Below are positions 41,075 through 52,975 of a stretch of DNA of 64,000 nucleotides, piece by piece; the stretch's first letter is position 1; the number at the start of each line of letters is the position of its first letter. Position numbers and translations under genes: made by a program. The DNA is from Phlebotomus papatasi (lineage: Eukaryota; Arthropoda; Insecta; Diptera; Psychodidae), in NCBI RefSeq assembly GCF_024763615.1, contig NC_077222.1:22754001-22818000 (forward strand), read 5' to 3'. Under the pieces are notes generated by a model. That model had not been told where the DNA came from. It saw only the letters and a program-made list of their open reading frames with translations, and made no database searches.

Positions 41075-41268
41075 TACAGGTCTTAGGTCCAAGGTCTTTT
41101 ACAACTTTTAGAAAGGGCTCTATGAAGCTCTTAGTAACTGATATGAATCGGATATTCGATTAGTTCTTCCGAATTTACTATTTGAAAAATTTTAAATTTG
41201 CCATGTGACATTGCCATACGGTTACAGAATTCCACTACAGGTCTTAGGTCCAAGGTCTTTTACAACTT
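40947..41268 (+). repeat. Perfect 161-bp tandem duplication
   Basis: 40947-41107 and 41108-41268 read identically base for base, starting TTAGAAAGGGCTCTATGAAG. The unit begins inside the MITE and ends 33 bp beyond it. Identity implies a very recent duplication or an assembly artefact. Confidence 0.9.
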
Positions 41269-41932
41269 AAAACCTAACATGTAAATTTAAAAGTAACATT
41301 GAACAATGCGAGGTGTGATAAGGCTCACTTAAATAATATTAGAAGTTCTAAAGAGGTAAATGGGGAATTGAATGTCTCTCTCATCAGTAGCAATTAATGT
41401 ACACTCACTCACTGAAAGACGGAAACGATTGACTCAAACTGTTCACAGATGCATACGGATACACAGCATTCAAACTCAAAGACATTTAATAAATTGTTCT
41501 ATAAATCATTAAATCCCACTTCAAGAGCATATTAATGGTGTAGAGACTTTATCATTAAAATATACAACGAATCCCGATACATTCTGTCAGGGAACTATCA
41601 TCAAACAAGTTCTTTAAAATATGAAACCAAAGAGCATTTACCCTTCTTCACAGAATGTAGACAGAATCCATTAAAAATTGAAATATCATAATAATAGAAT
41701 ATTAAGTATTGCTGAGTGATTGCGAGGCCCAAGGATGAAACATATTATTTCTGTTACCATAAAGACTAAAGGGACGAGACTAGTCTTAATATATTTTCTA
41801 TGTCTTTATTTAATAGAAAAATGCGTCTAGTCATATAAGGACCCATAGATTCCTTAATAAAAGCCAGCAGTCGATGAGAGTATTCTCACTATCAGACACA
41901 AAGCACAACGGCACTACATAAAAAGTAATGCC
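41269..41932. other. Intergenic spacer
   Basis: AT-rich, nothing recognised. Confidence 0.35.
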
Positions 41933-42118
41933 GGCTTCACACTGGAGATTTAGCCCAGTTTCCGAAGGTCTCAAAAATCTAAAAAAAAAAAATAAGCAAT
42001 TTTATTGATTTTTCATTTGCCCTTATAATCCAATCCTAAACAACAATTTTCTGAAATATCTTGTCGGAAAGCCATTATGGAGAAGTAAGCCATATGGCTA
42101 AACCTCAGGTCTGAAGCC
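41933..42118. repeat. CTTCAGACT foldback MITE, copy B
   Basis: GGCTTCACACTGGAGATTTAG at the left and AAACCTCAGGTCTGAAGCC at the right, with TAAGCCATATGGCTAA inside. Confidence 0.75.
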
Positions 42119-42630
42119 TGTATAAGTGCCTTAATGTCTTTGCAGGGCTTTTTCTCAATACCCAAGATCTTTCTGATCAGCGATACTTGTGTGCCTGAAT
42201 AATAAACGGCCCAGATCCAGCTGCTTCTAATAGCAATTAGAGTTGGATTTCAGCGAGATTCCTAGTGAACCTTCTGCTGAACACCTACACTGAGGCTTAT
42301 ACCAAAGTCGAGTAGCGCGCATAATTTTCTGCCATTCCCCAGAGAGGCAACTGATCATTGCCAATACCAGGTGACATTTCTGCCTTAATATCTAAGGCCT
42401 TTTAGCCAACCACTAGAGATTGTCTAAAGATTTCGAAAATAACTCAACCAGGATTCACAGACTAGGAAGCTTCTGGAGCCACTCGAAGGGAAGGGAATTA
42501 TTTTAAGCCGTTCGGAATAATTTTGTCCTCTATAGCCTGAAATCTGCTTAAGCTGAAGCTTGGACAAGAACAAAAATCCCAAGAAAATTATAGGGTTCAA
42601 TGTTGAGAGTCGGCCGTTAGGATTATATAA
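42119..42630. other. Intergenic spacer
   Basis: Moderately GC-rich, with no recognised ends or frame. Confidence 0.3.
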
Positions 42631-42960
42631 GTCAGATTTTGGAATTTCGGTCTAAAAACTTTCTTGCTCTTCTTTATGTTTTTATTGGCTGGCGTTTCGA
42701 TCCTTGGTTGGGACCTTCTTCAGGGCCTACAATTTTAAAACATGAATATGACAGTTTAGAATATGTTTACAATTGTTCTTCCAGATTTTGATGTGAGTTT
42801 GTTAAAAATCTATTTAAAATGCGTTTTCTGAATTGTCATATTCATGTTTTAAAATTATATGTAGGCCCTGAAGAAGGTCCCAATCAAGGATCGAAACGTC
42901 GGCCAATAAAAACATAAAGAAGAGCAAGAAAGTTTTTAGACCGAAATTCCAAAATCTGAC
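42631..42960. repeat. 330-bp foldback (GTCAGATTTTGG)
   Basis: GTCAGATTTTGGAATTTCGG and its inverse bound arms of about 130 bp that contain GAAGAAGGTCCCAATCAAGG and GATCGAAACGTCGGCC. That last pair of phrases resembles text seen near Penelope-like retroelements, but no ribozyme core is intact, so I leave the class open. Confidence 0.7.
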
Positions 42961-42972
42961 TCAAATTATAGG

Positions 42973-43172
42973 GTTGTCAGACCTAAGGTTTAGCCGTATG
43001 GCTTAACTGCGCTAATTTCTTAAAAGGCAAAATTTTCGGATTTTTTATTAGGATATTAAGAGCAATGGCTAATCAGATCTAGTATAATTACTACAATTCC
43101 TTATCGTTTAGATTAGAAATGTATGAATTCAAGAACTTTTGGAACTATGCTAAGCTTTTAGTTTGAAGACCA
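42973..43172. repeat. CTTCAGACT foldback MITE, copy E (inverted)
   Basis: TCAGACCTAAGGTTTAGCC and TATGGCTTAAC at the left, GCTTTTAGTTTGAAGACC at the right; the family order is reversed. Confidence 0.6.
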
Positions 43173-43368
43173 TATTTAGGCACCCCTATTCGTTAGGATC
43201 TGTCATAGAAATTATGTATTAGAAGTAGTGGGTTCGACCACCGACTGGTTTAACAATTATCAAATGGTTGTAATATTAATAAAAATTATAACTGAAAAAT
43301 CAGAGTTAATATAGGCTACATGCACGGCTCTTAGGAATTTAAATAAAAAACAATTGGATCCTCCTGGC

Positions 43369-43492
43369 CCTTGGGCCCAAATAGACTTAGGCTGATCCTC
43401 GGGATTATTTAGCCTGTAAATTTTGGCAGTAAAGATTTATCCAAAACTATCATACTCTGAGGACTTAGGATTAGAGTTATTCTATTTGGGCT
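43369..43492. repeat. Short relative of the GCCCAAAATAGAC foldback
   Basis: GGGCCCAAATAGACTTAGGC and CTATTTGGGCTC pair; GCTGATCC follows the left end as at 4463-4976. Confidence 0.45.
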
Positions 43493-43504
43493 CTTACATG
43501 AGTT

Positions 43505-43686
43505 TTACCAGGGAGATTTAGTTGAGTTTCCGTATCTCTCAAAATCCTAAATACCATGCCATTTCATTGGGTTTTCAAAATCTTATTGATCGATTTTATG
43601 ATTAATCGCTACAAATTTTCATAGAAATCTTTCCTGATAATAAATTATATCCATTGAGCCGTACGGATAAATCTAACGTCTGAAGA
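43505..43686. repeat. CTTCAGACT foldback MITE, copy D (diverged)
   Basis: GGGAGATTTAGTTGAGTTTCC at the left and GATAAATCTAACGTCTGAAG at the right. It is the most diverged of the five. Confidence 0.5.
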
Positions 43687-43743
43687 GCTCATTAGACATG
43701 GAGCGTTCAAAAACTTTCTCTTTAAATGATCCTATTGGCCTTG

Positions 43744-43866
43744 ACAGACCTGAGGATTAGCCGAGAGATGGCTTAGCATAATTATATTAGAAAAAATGGT
43801 CAATCTACATTTACGACATTTTCCACTAAATCGTCTCTTGGCTTAAGTCGTAAGTGTGTCTAGGGC
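43744..43866. repeat. CTTACGACTTAAGC MITE, compact copy
   Basis: The left end GCCGAGAGATGGCTTAGC pairs with GTCTCTTGGCTTAAG, followed by TCGTAAGTGTGTCTAGGGC. It shows the uninterrupted end of the family broken at 29265-30040. Confidence 0.65.
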
Positions 43867-45059
43867 ATAATACCCTTTCTAATTTTCAATATTTAATCAT
43901 TGATGATGTTATTGAAAGGTCTTGCAAAATAAACTTCTTATGAGTTTATTAACTTTGTGCGATTACATCTAAGGGCGATAAAAACGAAAGCTTTTTTTCG
44001 ATTTTAGGTCAGTTGAACTTCAGTTCAATCCTGTAGTGCAATTTTCCAAAATACTAATGCTTAGTTATACCATAAGATATGACTTCACCCTATGAAAACC
44101 ATATAAATAGACTAATAATTTTCCTTAATAATGGACAATTACCTGTGTGTATGTTGCAGTGCTGTAAGTGGCGATGATGGTGAAACGAGAAAAAGCATAA
44201 ATTTTCCACTATAATTCGCATTTAAAATTATTTTACACTGTAGTTTGCTAAATGGTAACAAAGTATTACATTATTTAAATAAGCTTCCTGTGTGCAATGT
44301 TACAATTTATTATCCTCGTTGGTACTTCGATACACACATTTACCCCCATCCCATCATATATATAATTACATTTGCTGCAACAAATTTGTTTCACTCAACC
44401 TCACTGACTCCGCACTACCCCTTACAGCCCTTTATAGGGGCCGGTATAGGTAGTAAAAAGGAGGTGTGGTGTTGTACAACATTCCACGAGAATTAGATTT
44501 CGTAGGGCCAGAATAATGCCAAGTCAGCCGGGTTTTGAGAGTTCGTGGTTGAAAATTAATTGAAATGTACAAACATCACTGTATTTTAATATATTTTACT
44601 ATTTCTCTTTTGAAATTTTCCTCCATTTTGCAAAACACTCAAATTCGTAATTTAACTAGTGAGTGAATATCATATATTTGCCATGCGGCAAGAACAATTA
44701 TTTCAGTATCAAAAGGCATCAAAGAGCATTGTTACATTTTCAATCAGTAAATGGATAAAAGAGTGGATTTTGCAGAAAGTTGCCTGACTGCACAATGAAC
44801 AATAAATATTAAATAACAATACAGTTGTACTGTTCTTTTGTGCAGAAAAGCCTGATTCATTAGATAAATTAAAAATACAGTGCAACTTCAACAGTGTAAA
44901 AGTCTAAATTGATTTAAAAGTACGGGAAGCCGTAAAACAGATCACTCACTTTTATTAACTCAGAATATAACAATTCTTAATAATGAATTAGTAACTGCGA
45001 CAAGTAACAACTAGAATTAGCAGCTGATGCAATAAAAACGCTAGATAAATTTACACTAT
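43867..45059. other. Intergenic stretch without clear repeats
   Basis: Largely AT-rich. The frame 44245-44496 has no recognised product. Confidence 0.35.
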
Positions 45060-46110
45060 TGGCGTTGCTCTGTGGTACACGCTTAGTACTAAATATTAGT
45101 ACTCAACAGATTATTTAGGAAAGGATATCTTTAAAAGGCATTTATATCGCTGTTTTATTAAGTACTTAAGTACTTAAATGCTTAAGTGTTTAAGTACTAA
45201 ACAGTAATAATATAATTGGCTTAGAAATAGTACACCTCAGATATTTAATACGAATCATACGAATTAGTACTACATCTCGGAGCAAATTATACGTTTTTAC
45301 AACAGTGAATAAAATTACTTGGATACTTTATATGACTTTTAGGTCACTCAATTTAGATATTTTCATTACGCTTTGGGTTAATAATATATCAGCAATGTAT
45401 TAAAAGAACCATAAAAAATTATAGATGCTTCGGTTTTTATAAAACTCATTGACAGTGCAACCGCAAAATATATTTAAAGAAGGAATTTGTTTTACTTCGA
45501 TATGAAATTACGTATTGGATGTGCAATACAAATTTCCTAGCAGTACTAAAATTAGTACAGAATTTATCCGGAGATGAACAAACAGTGGATAAGACTGCCA
45601 ATTTATTCTTGGAATTATCAAAAGTTTTGAAGCTACATAAAACATCTCAAAGTACCTAAAAGTTTTTTCTAAAATTTAGTACATATTAGAAGTTTCTCAA
45701 ATCAAAAATATAATCAGAATTGAAAACAATTTTGTGTACTGAAGTGGGAAAAATCTAAACGTGAAAAACTGAACATCACGAAGTATCTGGTCATTGTACT
45801 AATTAGCGATTGTACTAAATTCTGGTAAAACTTCTTTAAATTTTTCTACTTTTATTTACATAATTTAAGAATTTTGAGGAAATCACAGAACAGTTGGTGT
45901 CTAAATATTATATTTTTTTAATTGTATTGAAGGTAAAAGGAGTGTACTAAATTTACACTAGATCTCCTAACCTTGTACTAAACGGTAAATCATGCCAAAA
46001 ACATTTGTCGAGGATACTATGGAATTCTTAGTTCTTCCATAATATTTCTGTTTTCTTAATATTTTTAATAAAATAAACATGTACTAAAATGTACTAAATA
46101 TACTAAATAG
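45060..46110. repeat. 1-kb block with many GTACTAAA motifs in both orientations
   Basis: Variants of TTAGTACTAAA recur about 17 times, for example near 45086, 45160-45203, 45265, 45541, 45796-45820, 45941, 45973 and 46080-46100, and are rare outside. The block ends with a triple TACTAAA. It resembles the subterminal repeats of a nonautonomous transposon, but I cannot see convincing ends. Confidence 0.55.
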
Positions 46111-47253
46111 TTCTCGTTAGGAGAGGCAAATCTCTAAATAGGTCTTACAATTTCAAAAAATAGAACAAGTATAAATGTGTTTATGTTTCAACTTTATTTT
46201 TATTTCAAATTTACTTTTATTTCAACTGAAAATTTTCCTTTGAAAGTGAGAATAACATGGTATAAGATTTTATAAAATGAATTTTAGTTATCTCGTTGCC
46301 ATTAGCTGCAAGAATAATAAATGTGGTACCTTTTACAAAATATCCTGAGGGACATAAAAGGGCGGAGGAATGAATGGTACAAAGAAGGAAACAGAACAAG
46401 AAAATATGATTATAACAATAATCTCTGGGGATGGCAAAAATGCAGACTTCTGTGATTATTAAGAGAGAAAGGGCGAAAAGTTGAAAATGACCGTTACATG
46501 TATCTTTGAGATAAATTTTCCGACAAATTTTTTTTTGACTGTGTTTGTGATGTTCACTAAAAGATAGCTTTTTTTCTGTAATTTGGTGTTGGTGAATATT
46601 TCTTTTTGAATAATATATCAGAGAATAATGAAAAGTCTCATTAGTGAGAAAAACCACAAGAGAGCTACGTCATTAAAATTTTAATATCTAATTCATAAAT
46701 TGCGCGTCCGCTGGTATTTGGTAGTTAAGGCTGCGGTCCACCAAAAATTAAACCATGAATAGTCTAAAATTCCAATATTTTATGTATTAATTATTCCTGT
46801 CTGCATGGCACAAGACTCTGCCCTGCTTGCCTATTCTCGTATTAAATGTTCAATTTTATCTACACGACAAATTGGGCCAAAATATTGACTAATTTGTGCT
46901 CGCCACACCGCCACAAAAGCCCATAGATAAATATCAGATGGGCACAATTATAAAATCTGTCATATTCCCTACACAATTTAATTAGGCCACGCTGGCCCTT
47001 TTCACAAATAACTTATTTTTTATTCATACATATTCTCACCATCCCCCTGGGTGGGTGAAAATACTGATGTCATGCTATTGAAGTATGGGAGCTTTACGGA
47101 GGGTGAAAGCTGAAACTCCATTCAAATCCACCCTTGAAGTTTCTCTCATTCGCAAAATTTTAGCACATCAACGTTGTAAGCAGAGTTGAAACAGTCCTAG
47201 TTACTACATTAAAAAAAGGTGTTTAATTTAATATGAAATTAAGCGATAGACAG
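46111..47253. other. Intergenic stretch without clear repeats
   Basis: The longest frame here (46217-46657, minus) begins with GTG, has no early ATG and has AT-driven composition. 46680-47120 looks single copy. Confidence 0.35.
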
Positions 47254-47597
47254 CACAGAAAAAAATATTTTGTAAAAATGTTCGTAAATGTTTGTGAATT
47301 CCTATGGGGGAATTACAAAATGCTCGTGAATCGTACAACCCACAAACAAGTTCGTGAAAGTTTGTACTTTTTTCACAAACATTGTTCGTAACATGATCAT
47401 TTGACGAACATTTTTTGTACTTTTACAAACATTTGTTCGTAAATATTCGTAAACACACAAAAAATGTTCGTAACATTTAGTCATTTGTTCGTAAATGTTT
47501 GTTTTCCTGTCGAACATTTTACGAACATTTACGAACAAATGACAAAATTTTTTGAAAAATTTTTTTGTGTGTTTACGAAAATTTACGATCAAATGTA

Positions 47598-48665
47598 GGG
47601 GAAATGCTTCTAATTTTGTCCAGTTTCTTATTTTGGACACTTTGAGGATAACATTGGACACTAAAAATAAATTGATTAAAATGATGGATTTTTATTCCAA
47701 TATTTGATGAATAATGAATTCTATCTAAATATTTGTTCTTTTTGGAAGATTTTAACACTAAATACGTTAAAATTTGAATATGATTTGAGTTGAAATTGCT
47801 TTGTTGAAAATTCAGTGTGAGCAATTGCTTACGAGAAATATGACAGAACTTCGTGGCTTACTTCAGTCTTATTTAGTTTTGGTGAAGTACTAACAAAGTT
47901 TGTTCGCTGTTTTTGAGTGATATTATTGAATATTCATTGAATATTGTGTTGATTCACGTTACTGATGATTTGTACATTTGACCTGAAGTGAGATTTGCCT
48001 TGTGAATTATATTTTTCGTGTGAAAAATGGGAAATTTTTTAAGACATTCACCAGTGAGGTGATGATTCTTATTTTGGACAGCTGTTTTTCTCACGAAATT
48101 TCGTGAAGTTTTAGCTTTTGTGAAGACTAGGTTGGACAAATGCCTGGAGAAATGAAGGAGCATCATCTCTACGAAAGAGATGCAGTGAGAAATGCCTTGA
48201 AAGGCTCCCGGAAAGGGCAGGGAATGAGCGAATCCGCACGTACTTGGAGTACCGAAGTCAACTCACTTTAATGAATGATATGGAAAGTTTCTGGGCTTCT
48301 TGTGACATTCTACGTTTCCCTTACATGAACAGGAAGAGGACTTGGTAAGATTGGTTCATCAAATGAAGAACAATGGGCATCCTATTGAGGCGGATTATCT
48401 GTCCAAATTTACAGACAAGTTGTAAAAATTAATAACCAAGTTGTCCAAAATAAGAGTCAAATTCACCTCTACATATCAATTCATTTTTAAACGTATTAAA
48501 ACTAATTTTAGTAAAAATGAGATGATAAATAGCTTGCCAAGTTTCTAAACAATCCTTCTGAAAAGAGAGTAACAAGAAAAGTCAATTAGTATTGAAAATA
48601 TGGCACTTCAAACTTAGGATATCGATGCTTATATGCAGACTGTCCAAAATTATAAGCACTTCCCC
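47598..48665 (+). mobile_element. pogo-like element, copy 1 (psq-type HTH remnant)
   Basis: 1068 bp flanked by TA, with ends GGGGAAATGCTTCTAATTTT and, inverted, GGGGAAGTGCTTATAATTTT. From 48140 a frame reads ERDAVRNALKGSRKGQGMSE and ESARTW, then in a shifted frame VPKST. That is the psq/CENP-B type DNA-binding helix-turn-helix found at the N-terminus of pogo/Tigger transposases. The DDE domain is missing. An inverted copy is at 49254-50320. Confidence 0.7.
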
Positions 48666-48712
48666 TATGTAAAAGAACAAAAAATGTTCGTGAAATGATC
48701 ATGTTACGAACA

Positions 48713-48781
48713 ATTCAATTCAATTCAATTTGAAGTTTATTTCATGCCTAAAGATACAATGCTGTTCCTATTTAAGGCTAT
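48713..48781 (-). mobile_element. 5'-truncated LINE tail (CAATT repeat)
   Basis: On the minus strand it reads GCATGAAATAAACTTCAAATTG followed by (AATTG) repeats, the usual 3' end of a CR1/L2-type LINE. Comparison of the two foldback arms shows it as an insertion between ACGAACAA and an A-run. Confidence 0.6.
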
Positions 48782-48921
48782 ACAAAAAAAAATGTTTGTG
48801 AAAAAAGTACAAATTTTTACAAACACATTTGTGGGTTATACGATTCACGATCATTTTGTAACTCCCCCATAGGAATTCACAAACACTAACAAACATTTTT
48901 ACAAAATATTTTTTTTCTGTG

Positions 48922-49253
48922 AGGTACAAATATCCGTTAATAAGCATTAGAGATAGAGTACAATTTCATTATAGTAAGTCTAGGCTACAGTGGGGTGGTT
49001 TGAGGAGAATTGTGATCAATAGTTGCAAAGGTCTCGACCTTTATATATTATATATTAAATTTTATATATTAATATTTCATCAAAAAACATCCTCTTTTTT
49101 TCCAAATATTCGATGTCGAATTTTTGAAAATCAATTTTTCGATTAATCGTCACTTAGATTAAATCGGATTAACTTAGGGAACATAGCGTTTGGCTCTTAA
49201 AGACCATTAGACACCAGAGATTGTTATGTCTAAATTTGACAGTTTTTCCTATA
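48922..49253. other. Spacer between the two pogo-like copies
   Basis: AT-rich, with no recognised feature. Confidence 0.35.
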
Positions 49254-50320
49254 GGGGAAGTGCTCATAATTTTGGACAGTCTGCTTATAAGCATCGAAGT
49301 TCCAAGTTTGAAGTGCGATATTTTCTATACTAATTGACATTTCTTCTTACTCTCTTTTCAGAAGGGTTGTTTAGAAACTTAGCAAGCTATTTATCGTCTT
49401 ATTTTTATTAAAATTAGTTTTAATACGTTTAAAAATGAATTGATAAGTAGAGGTGACCTTGGCTCTTATTTTGGACAACTTGTTTATTAATTTGTCCAAC
49501 TTGGCTGTAAATTTGGACAGCTAATCCGCCTCAATAGGATGCCCATTGTTCTTCATTTTATGAACCAATCTTACCAAGTCCTCTTCCTGTTCATGTAAGG
49601 GAAACGTAGAATGTCACAGAAGTTCGGAAACTTTCCATATCATTCATTAAAGTGAGTTGACTTCGATACTCCAAGTACGTGCAGATTCGCTCATTCCCTG
49701 ACCTTTCCGGGAGCCTTTCAAGGCATTTCTCGCTACATCTCTTTCGTAGAGATGATGCTCCTTCATTTCTCCAGGCATTTGTCCAACCTAGTCATCACAA
49801 AAGCAAAAACTTCACGAAATTTCGTGAGAAAAACACCTGTCTAAAATAAGAATCATCACCTCACTGGTGAATGTCTTAAAAAATTTCCCATTTTTCACAC
49901 GAAAAATATAATTCACAAGGCAAATCTCACTTCAGGTCAAATGTACAAATCATCAGTAACGTGAATCAACACAATATTCAATGAATATTCAATAATATCA
50001 CTCAAAAACAGCGAACAAACTTTGTTAGTACTTCACCAAAACTAAATAAGACTGAAGTAAGCCACGAAGTTCTGTCATATTTCTCGTAAGCAATTGCTCA
50101 CACTGAATTTTCAACAAAGCAATTTCAACTCAAATCATATTCAAATTTTAACGTATTTAGTGTTAAAATCTTCCAAAAAGAACAAATATTTAGATAGAAT
50201 TCATTATTCATCAAATATTGGAATAAAAATCCACCATTTTAATCAATTTATTTTTAGTGTCCAATGTTATTCTCAAAGTGTCCAAAATTAGAAACTGGAC
50301 AAAATTATGAGCATTTCCCC
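49254..50320 (-). mobile_element. pogo-like element, copy 2 (inverted)
   Basis: 1067 bp flanked by TA, colinear with 47598-48665 in reverse and highly similar throughout. It carries the same broken helix-turn-helix region on the minus strand. Confidence 0.75.
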
Positions 50321-51049
50321 TACACAAGCGTAAGTAATTTGTAGAACGGAACCGGACATCATCGGAAAGTGGAGTCACTCTTAGAAAAACGGCAACTCTT
50401 CCCAAAGCTTTCGGCTCGGTTTCCAAGCTTTCATGAGTGGTCGAATCAATAAAGAATTTCCAGAGTTTTGTCTATCAATCTGTCCAGAACTTTACAAGGC
50501 ACAACAGAGGATGTGGGGGCACTTTTTTTAACAATAAACAAATCACTTTTTCTACAAACAATTTGGTACAAATTTACAATTTTCTACTTTTTTTCGGTCT
50601 TCTGCAAGTAATCATATCTGCAAGTAAAAAACAGAGAGTTGGAAAAGAGAATCTCTAAAAAGTGTATTGTAGTTTCTAATTTATTGAAGCTCTGTTGGAA
50701 AGTCTCTAAGCTACTAAAAGTACTTCAGAAATACAGTATCGGACAAAAGCTTTTTTTACAAAGGTATATTTGAGAAATCAGGTGGGAGCAATGATAAAGA
50801 AAATGCTCTTTTAAAATTTTTCTTTTTGAAAATGAGCTGCCTGTAATCCATAAATATTATTTATACATTTCAAAAAAAAAAATATCGTATCAAAAATAAT
50901 TCTTTACCAAGTTAATAATATTTTATCGGTTAAAACTTCCTTGTCACATTTGAAAAAGTTACTTAAGTTACTCTTAAAAATAGATAAAGCGACAGGATAG
51001 CGGTCAGATAAGTGAGATCTTTTTAAGGTTAATGCGTCAAAACACTACA
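50321..51049. other. Intergenic spacer
   Basis: AT-rich, no gene. The right part may belong to the interrupted element that follows. Confidence 0.3.
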
Positions 51050-51875
51050 TACCACATACGTGGGACATCAGAAATTGTTTCGGTGTTTGTTACTTTTTGC
51101 CCCAAGTGGTCGTTTTTAATAAAACGGATTTCTGGAGAAAAGAATCTTTGTAAAATTCTAAAATAGATATCGGATTCGTATTCAAAGAATATCCAGGTAA
51201 GGGAAGAGCACCACGGATCGGAATGTTTAGAGACATGCTCCATATTCAGTTGAAAATATAAACTTCAAAATACTTTTTGGTATTTTTGTTGATACTAATT
51301 ACTCTATTAATTATCCATTTAACTATATCTGTGCATTTCATTTATAAATCATTACAATAAAGTAATACAAAATAGGTTTTATTGCACACTTGCCTTCTGT
51401 ACCTCGGATCGTCACGAATTAAATCAGGTGTCTCACAGAAAATTGGTTTTATAAATTAAATGTAGGTTATTGCAGTGCATTATTATGAGAGTTAAATGGT
51501 AAAAAGTAGCTAATAATTTTTAAAAATTCATTTTATTTGGAGCAACGATACGGTATAAACCTGACGATCCGAGAAACACTGCCGATCGCTGGTGCTCTTC
51601 CCTTAATTTGGGAAATATTCACCAGTGCATCAAATTTAAAATAAGTAGATAATTATTGATATCTTCGGCACGGAAAATATTTCAAAAATAGGGCTAAAAA
51701 TTTCGATATTTTTTATTTTCTAAATTCCTTGTTCAAATTTTAACAAACTTACGACATTGAAGAAGACATATGGAGGCTGTCTATAGAAAAAAAAATAAGC
51801 CGCTATCTTATTTATCTTGGCAGATATTGAATTTTGAAATTTTCGATTTGTGACTTTTTGCCCCAGTTTTCCCTA
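51050..51875 (-). repeat. TAGGG...ACTGGGGCAAAAAG element, copy 2, interrupted
   Basis: The right end GACTTTTTGCCCCAGTTTTC then CCTA, and the block GTTACTTTTTGCCCCAAGTGG, match 5476-5930 inverted. A 404-bp element (51200-51603) sits between GAATATCC and GGGAAATATTCACC, which are adjacent in the other copy. The left limit is approximate. Confidence 0.65.
51200..51603. repeat. AGGGAAGAGCACC element, copy 1
   Basis: 404 bp flanked by TA, with ends AGGGAAGAGCACCACGGATC and GGTGCTCTTCCCT. Inside, CCTCGGATCGTCA and TGACGATCCGAG pair, giving two nested inverted repeats. Copy 2 is at 55078-55469. Confidence 0.8.
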
Positions 51876-52562
51876 TCCATAAATTTTCTTCCACTCGAAT
51901 ACTGGAAATATTGCCATGAAAATGATTCAAAGTCAACTGCAATATATCATTATTTGCGAACAGCTACATGAATTTGAAACTTCTGTAAAAATTAAAGAAA
52001 ATTATCTTGCAGTTAAAGACACATTTTTCATTAATAATAAATATTTTGAATAAATTTATAACCTTCAATAGAATATTTCGTCGGCGAAATTACAACAAAA
52101 ATTAAGCTATAATAAATTTTAGCGTTATTTACTTCGTCTTGTTATCATAACCGAACTTGTAAATTGTCAACCAACTTTTTCGAATTAAACAGAAAATACT
52201 TTATTTTTGGACACTCCCACTTCCAAGAACTTCCAAGCACTTCATTTTCAACTGTACACCACTTCCGACCCTAATATCTCCCCCTTGTCTTATTGCATTT
52301 CTTGAGCCACTCTGTAGATAGCCATTATGAACCTCCTTAAATGTACAGAGTTTTAAAGGATGTGAACCATGAATGGAAAACAAAAAATAGTGAAACTTTC
52401 AGCCCTGTCTAGAATATACATGCCTTGCAGACAACATCAATACAGATTAACTAAATTAAAGGTAATTTTTCTTTAAAAAAAAAAGTGTGAAAAAGAGTTA
52501 AAGAGGAATAAATTTCTAATAGCGTTACGCCAACTAAATACTTTCTTCTACATTTTTGAGAG
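51876..52562. other. Intergenic spacer
   Basis: No recognised feature. The minus frame 52201-52383 has no known match. Confidence 0.3.
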
Positions 52563-52565
52563 TAA

Positions 52566-52975
52566 GGGCAGAATCACATTGAATGCTCGCCGTAGCCTCA
52601 CCGTATTTCGTTAATTTACGCATTTTCATTGCAAGTCTTATTGCAAATTCATTGCAAATTCTCGATTACCGTATTACCTTATCTCATACTCGGTGGCCCT
52701 ACGTGAAAATAATATAAGTAAATTGAAGAAATAAAACGAAAATTTGATAAACGGTGAGCAAAAAAAATTGTAAGAGAAATCGTACAGTTTTTTTTGCTCA
52801 CTGTTTATCGCATTTTCGTTTTATTTTTTTTCAATTTTCTTATATTATTTACACCTAGTGCCACCGAGTTAAAGATAAGGTAATACGGTAATCGAGAATT
52901 TGCGTAAGAATTGCGATGAAAATGCGTAAATTAACGAAATACGGTGAGCATTTTACTGTCAATGTGATTCTGCCC
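52566..52975. mobile_element. Harbinger-like foldback MITE, copy 2 (410 bp)
   Basis: Same length and ends as 29284-29693 (GGGCAGAATCACATTG and CAATGTGATTCTGCCC), flanked by TAA on both sides. The middle AACGGTGAGCAAAAAAAATTG and inverse form the loop side of the hairpin. Confidence 0.85.

Larger units (their letters stand above)
47254..48921. repeat. CACAGAAAAAAATATTTTG foldback with TGTTCGTAA repeats, split by two insertions
   Basis: The ends CACAG and CTGTG and the arms ACAAAATATT...TGTTCGTAAATGTTTGTGA pair across the unit. The left arm repeats ACGAACATTT and ATGTTCGTAA many times. A pogo-like element (47598-48665) and a LINE tail (48713-48781) interrupt it. Confidence 0.75.

Noticed and set aside
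42850..42905. Hammerhead ribozyme of a Penelope-like element
   Set aside because: GAAACG-type text is present, but the CUGAUGA core is not intact and stems could not be drawn.
46217..46657. 146-codon minus-strand open frame
   Set aside because: It opens with GTG, has no early ATG, shows AT-driven composition and no motif.
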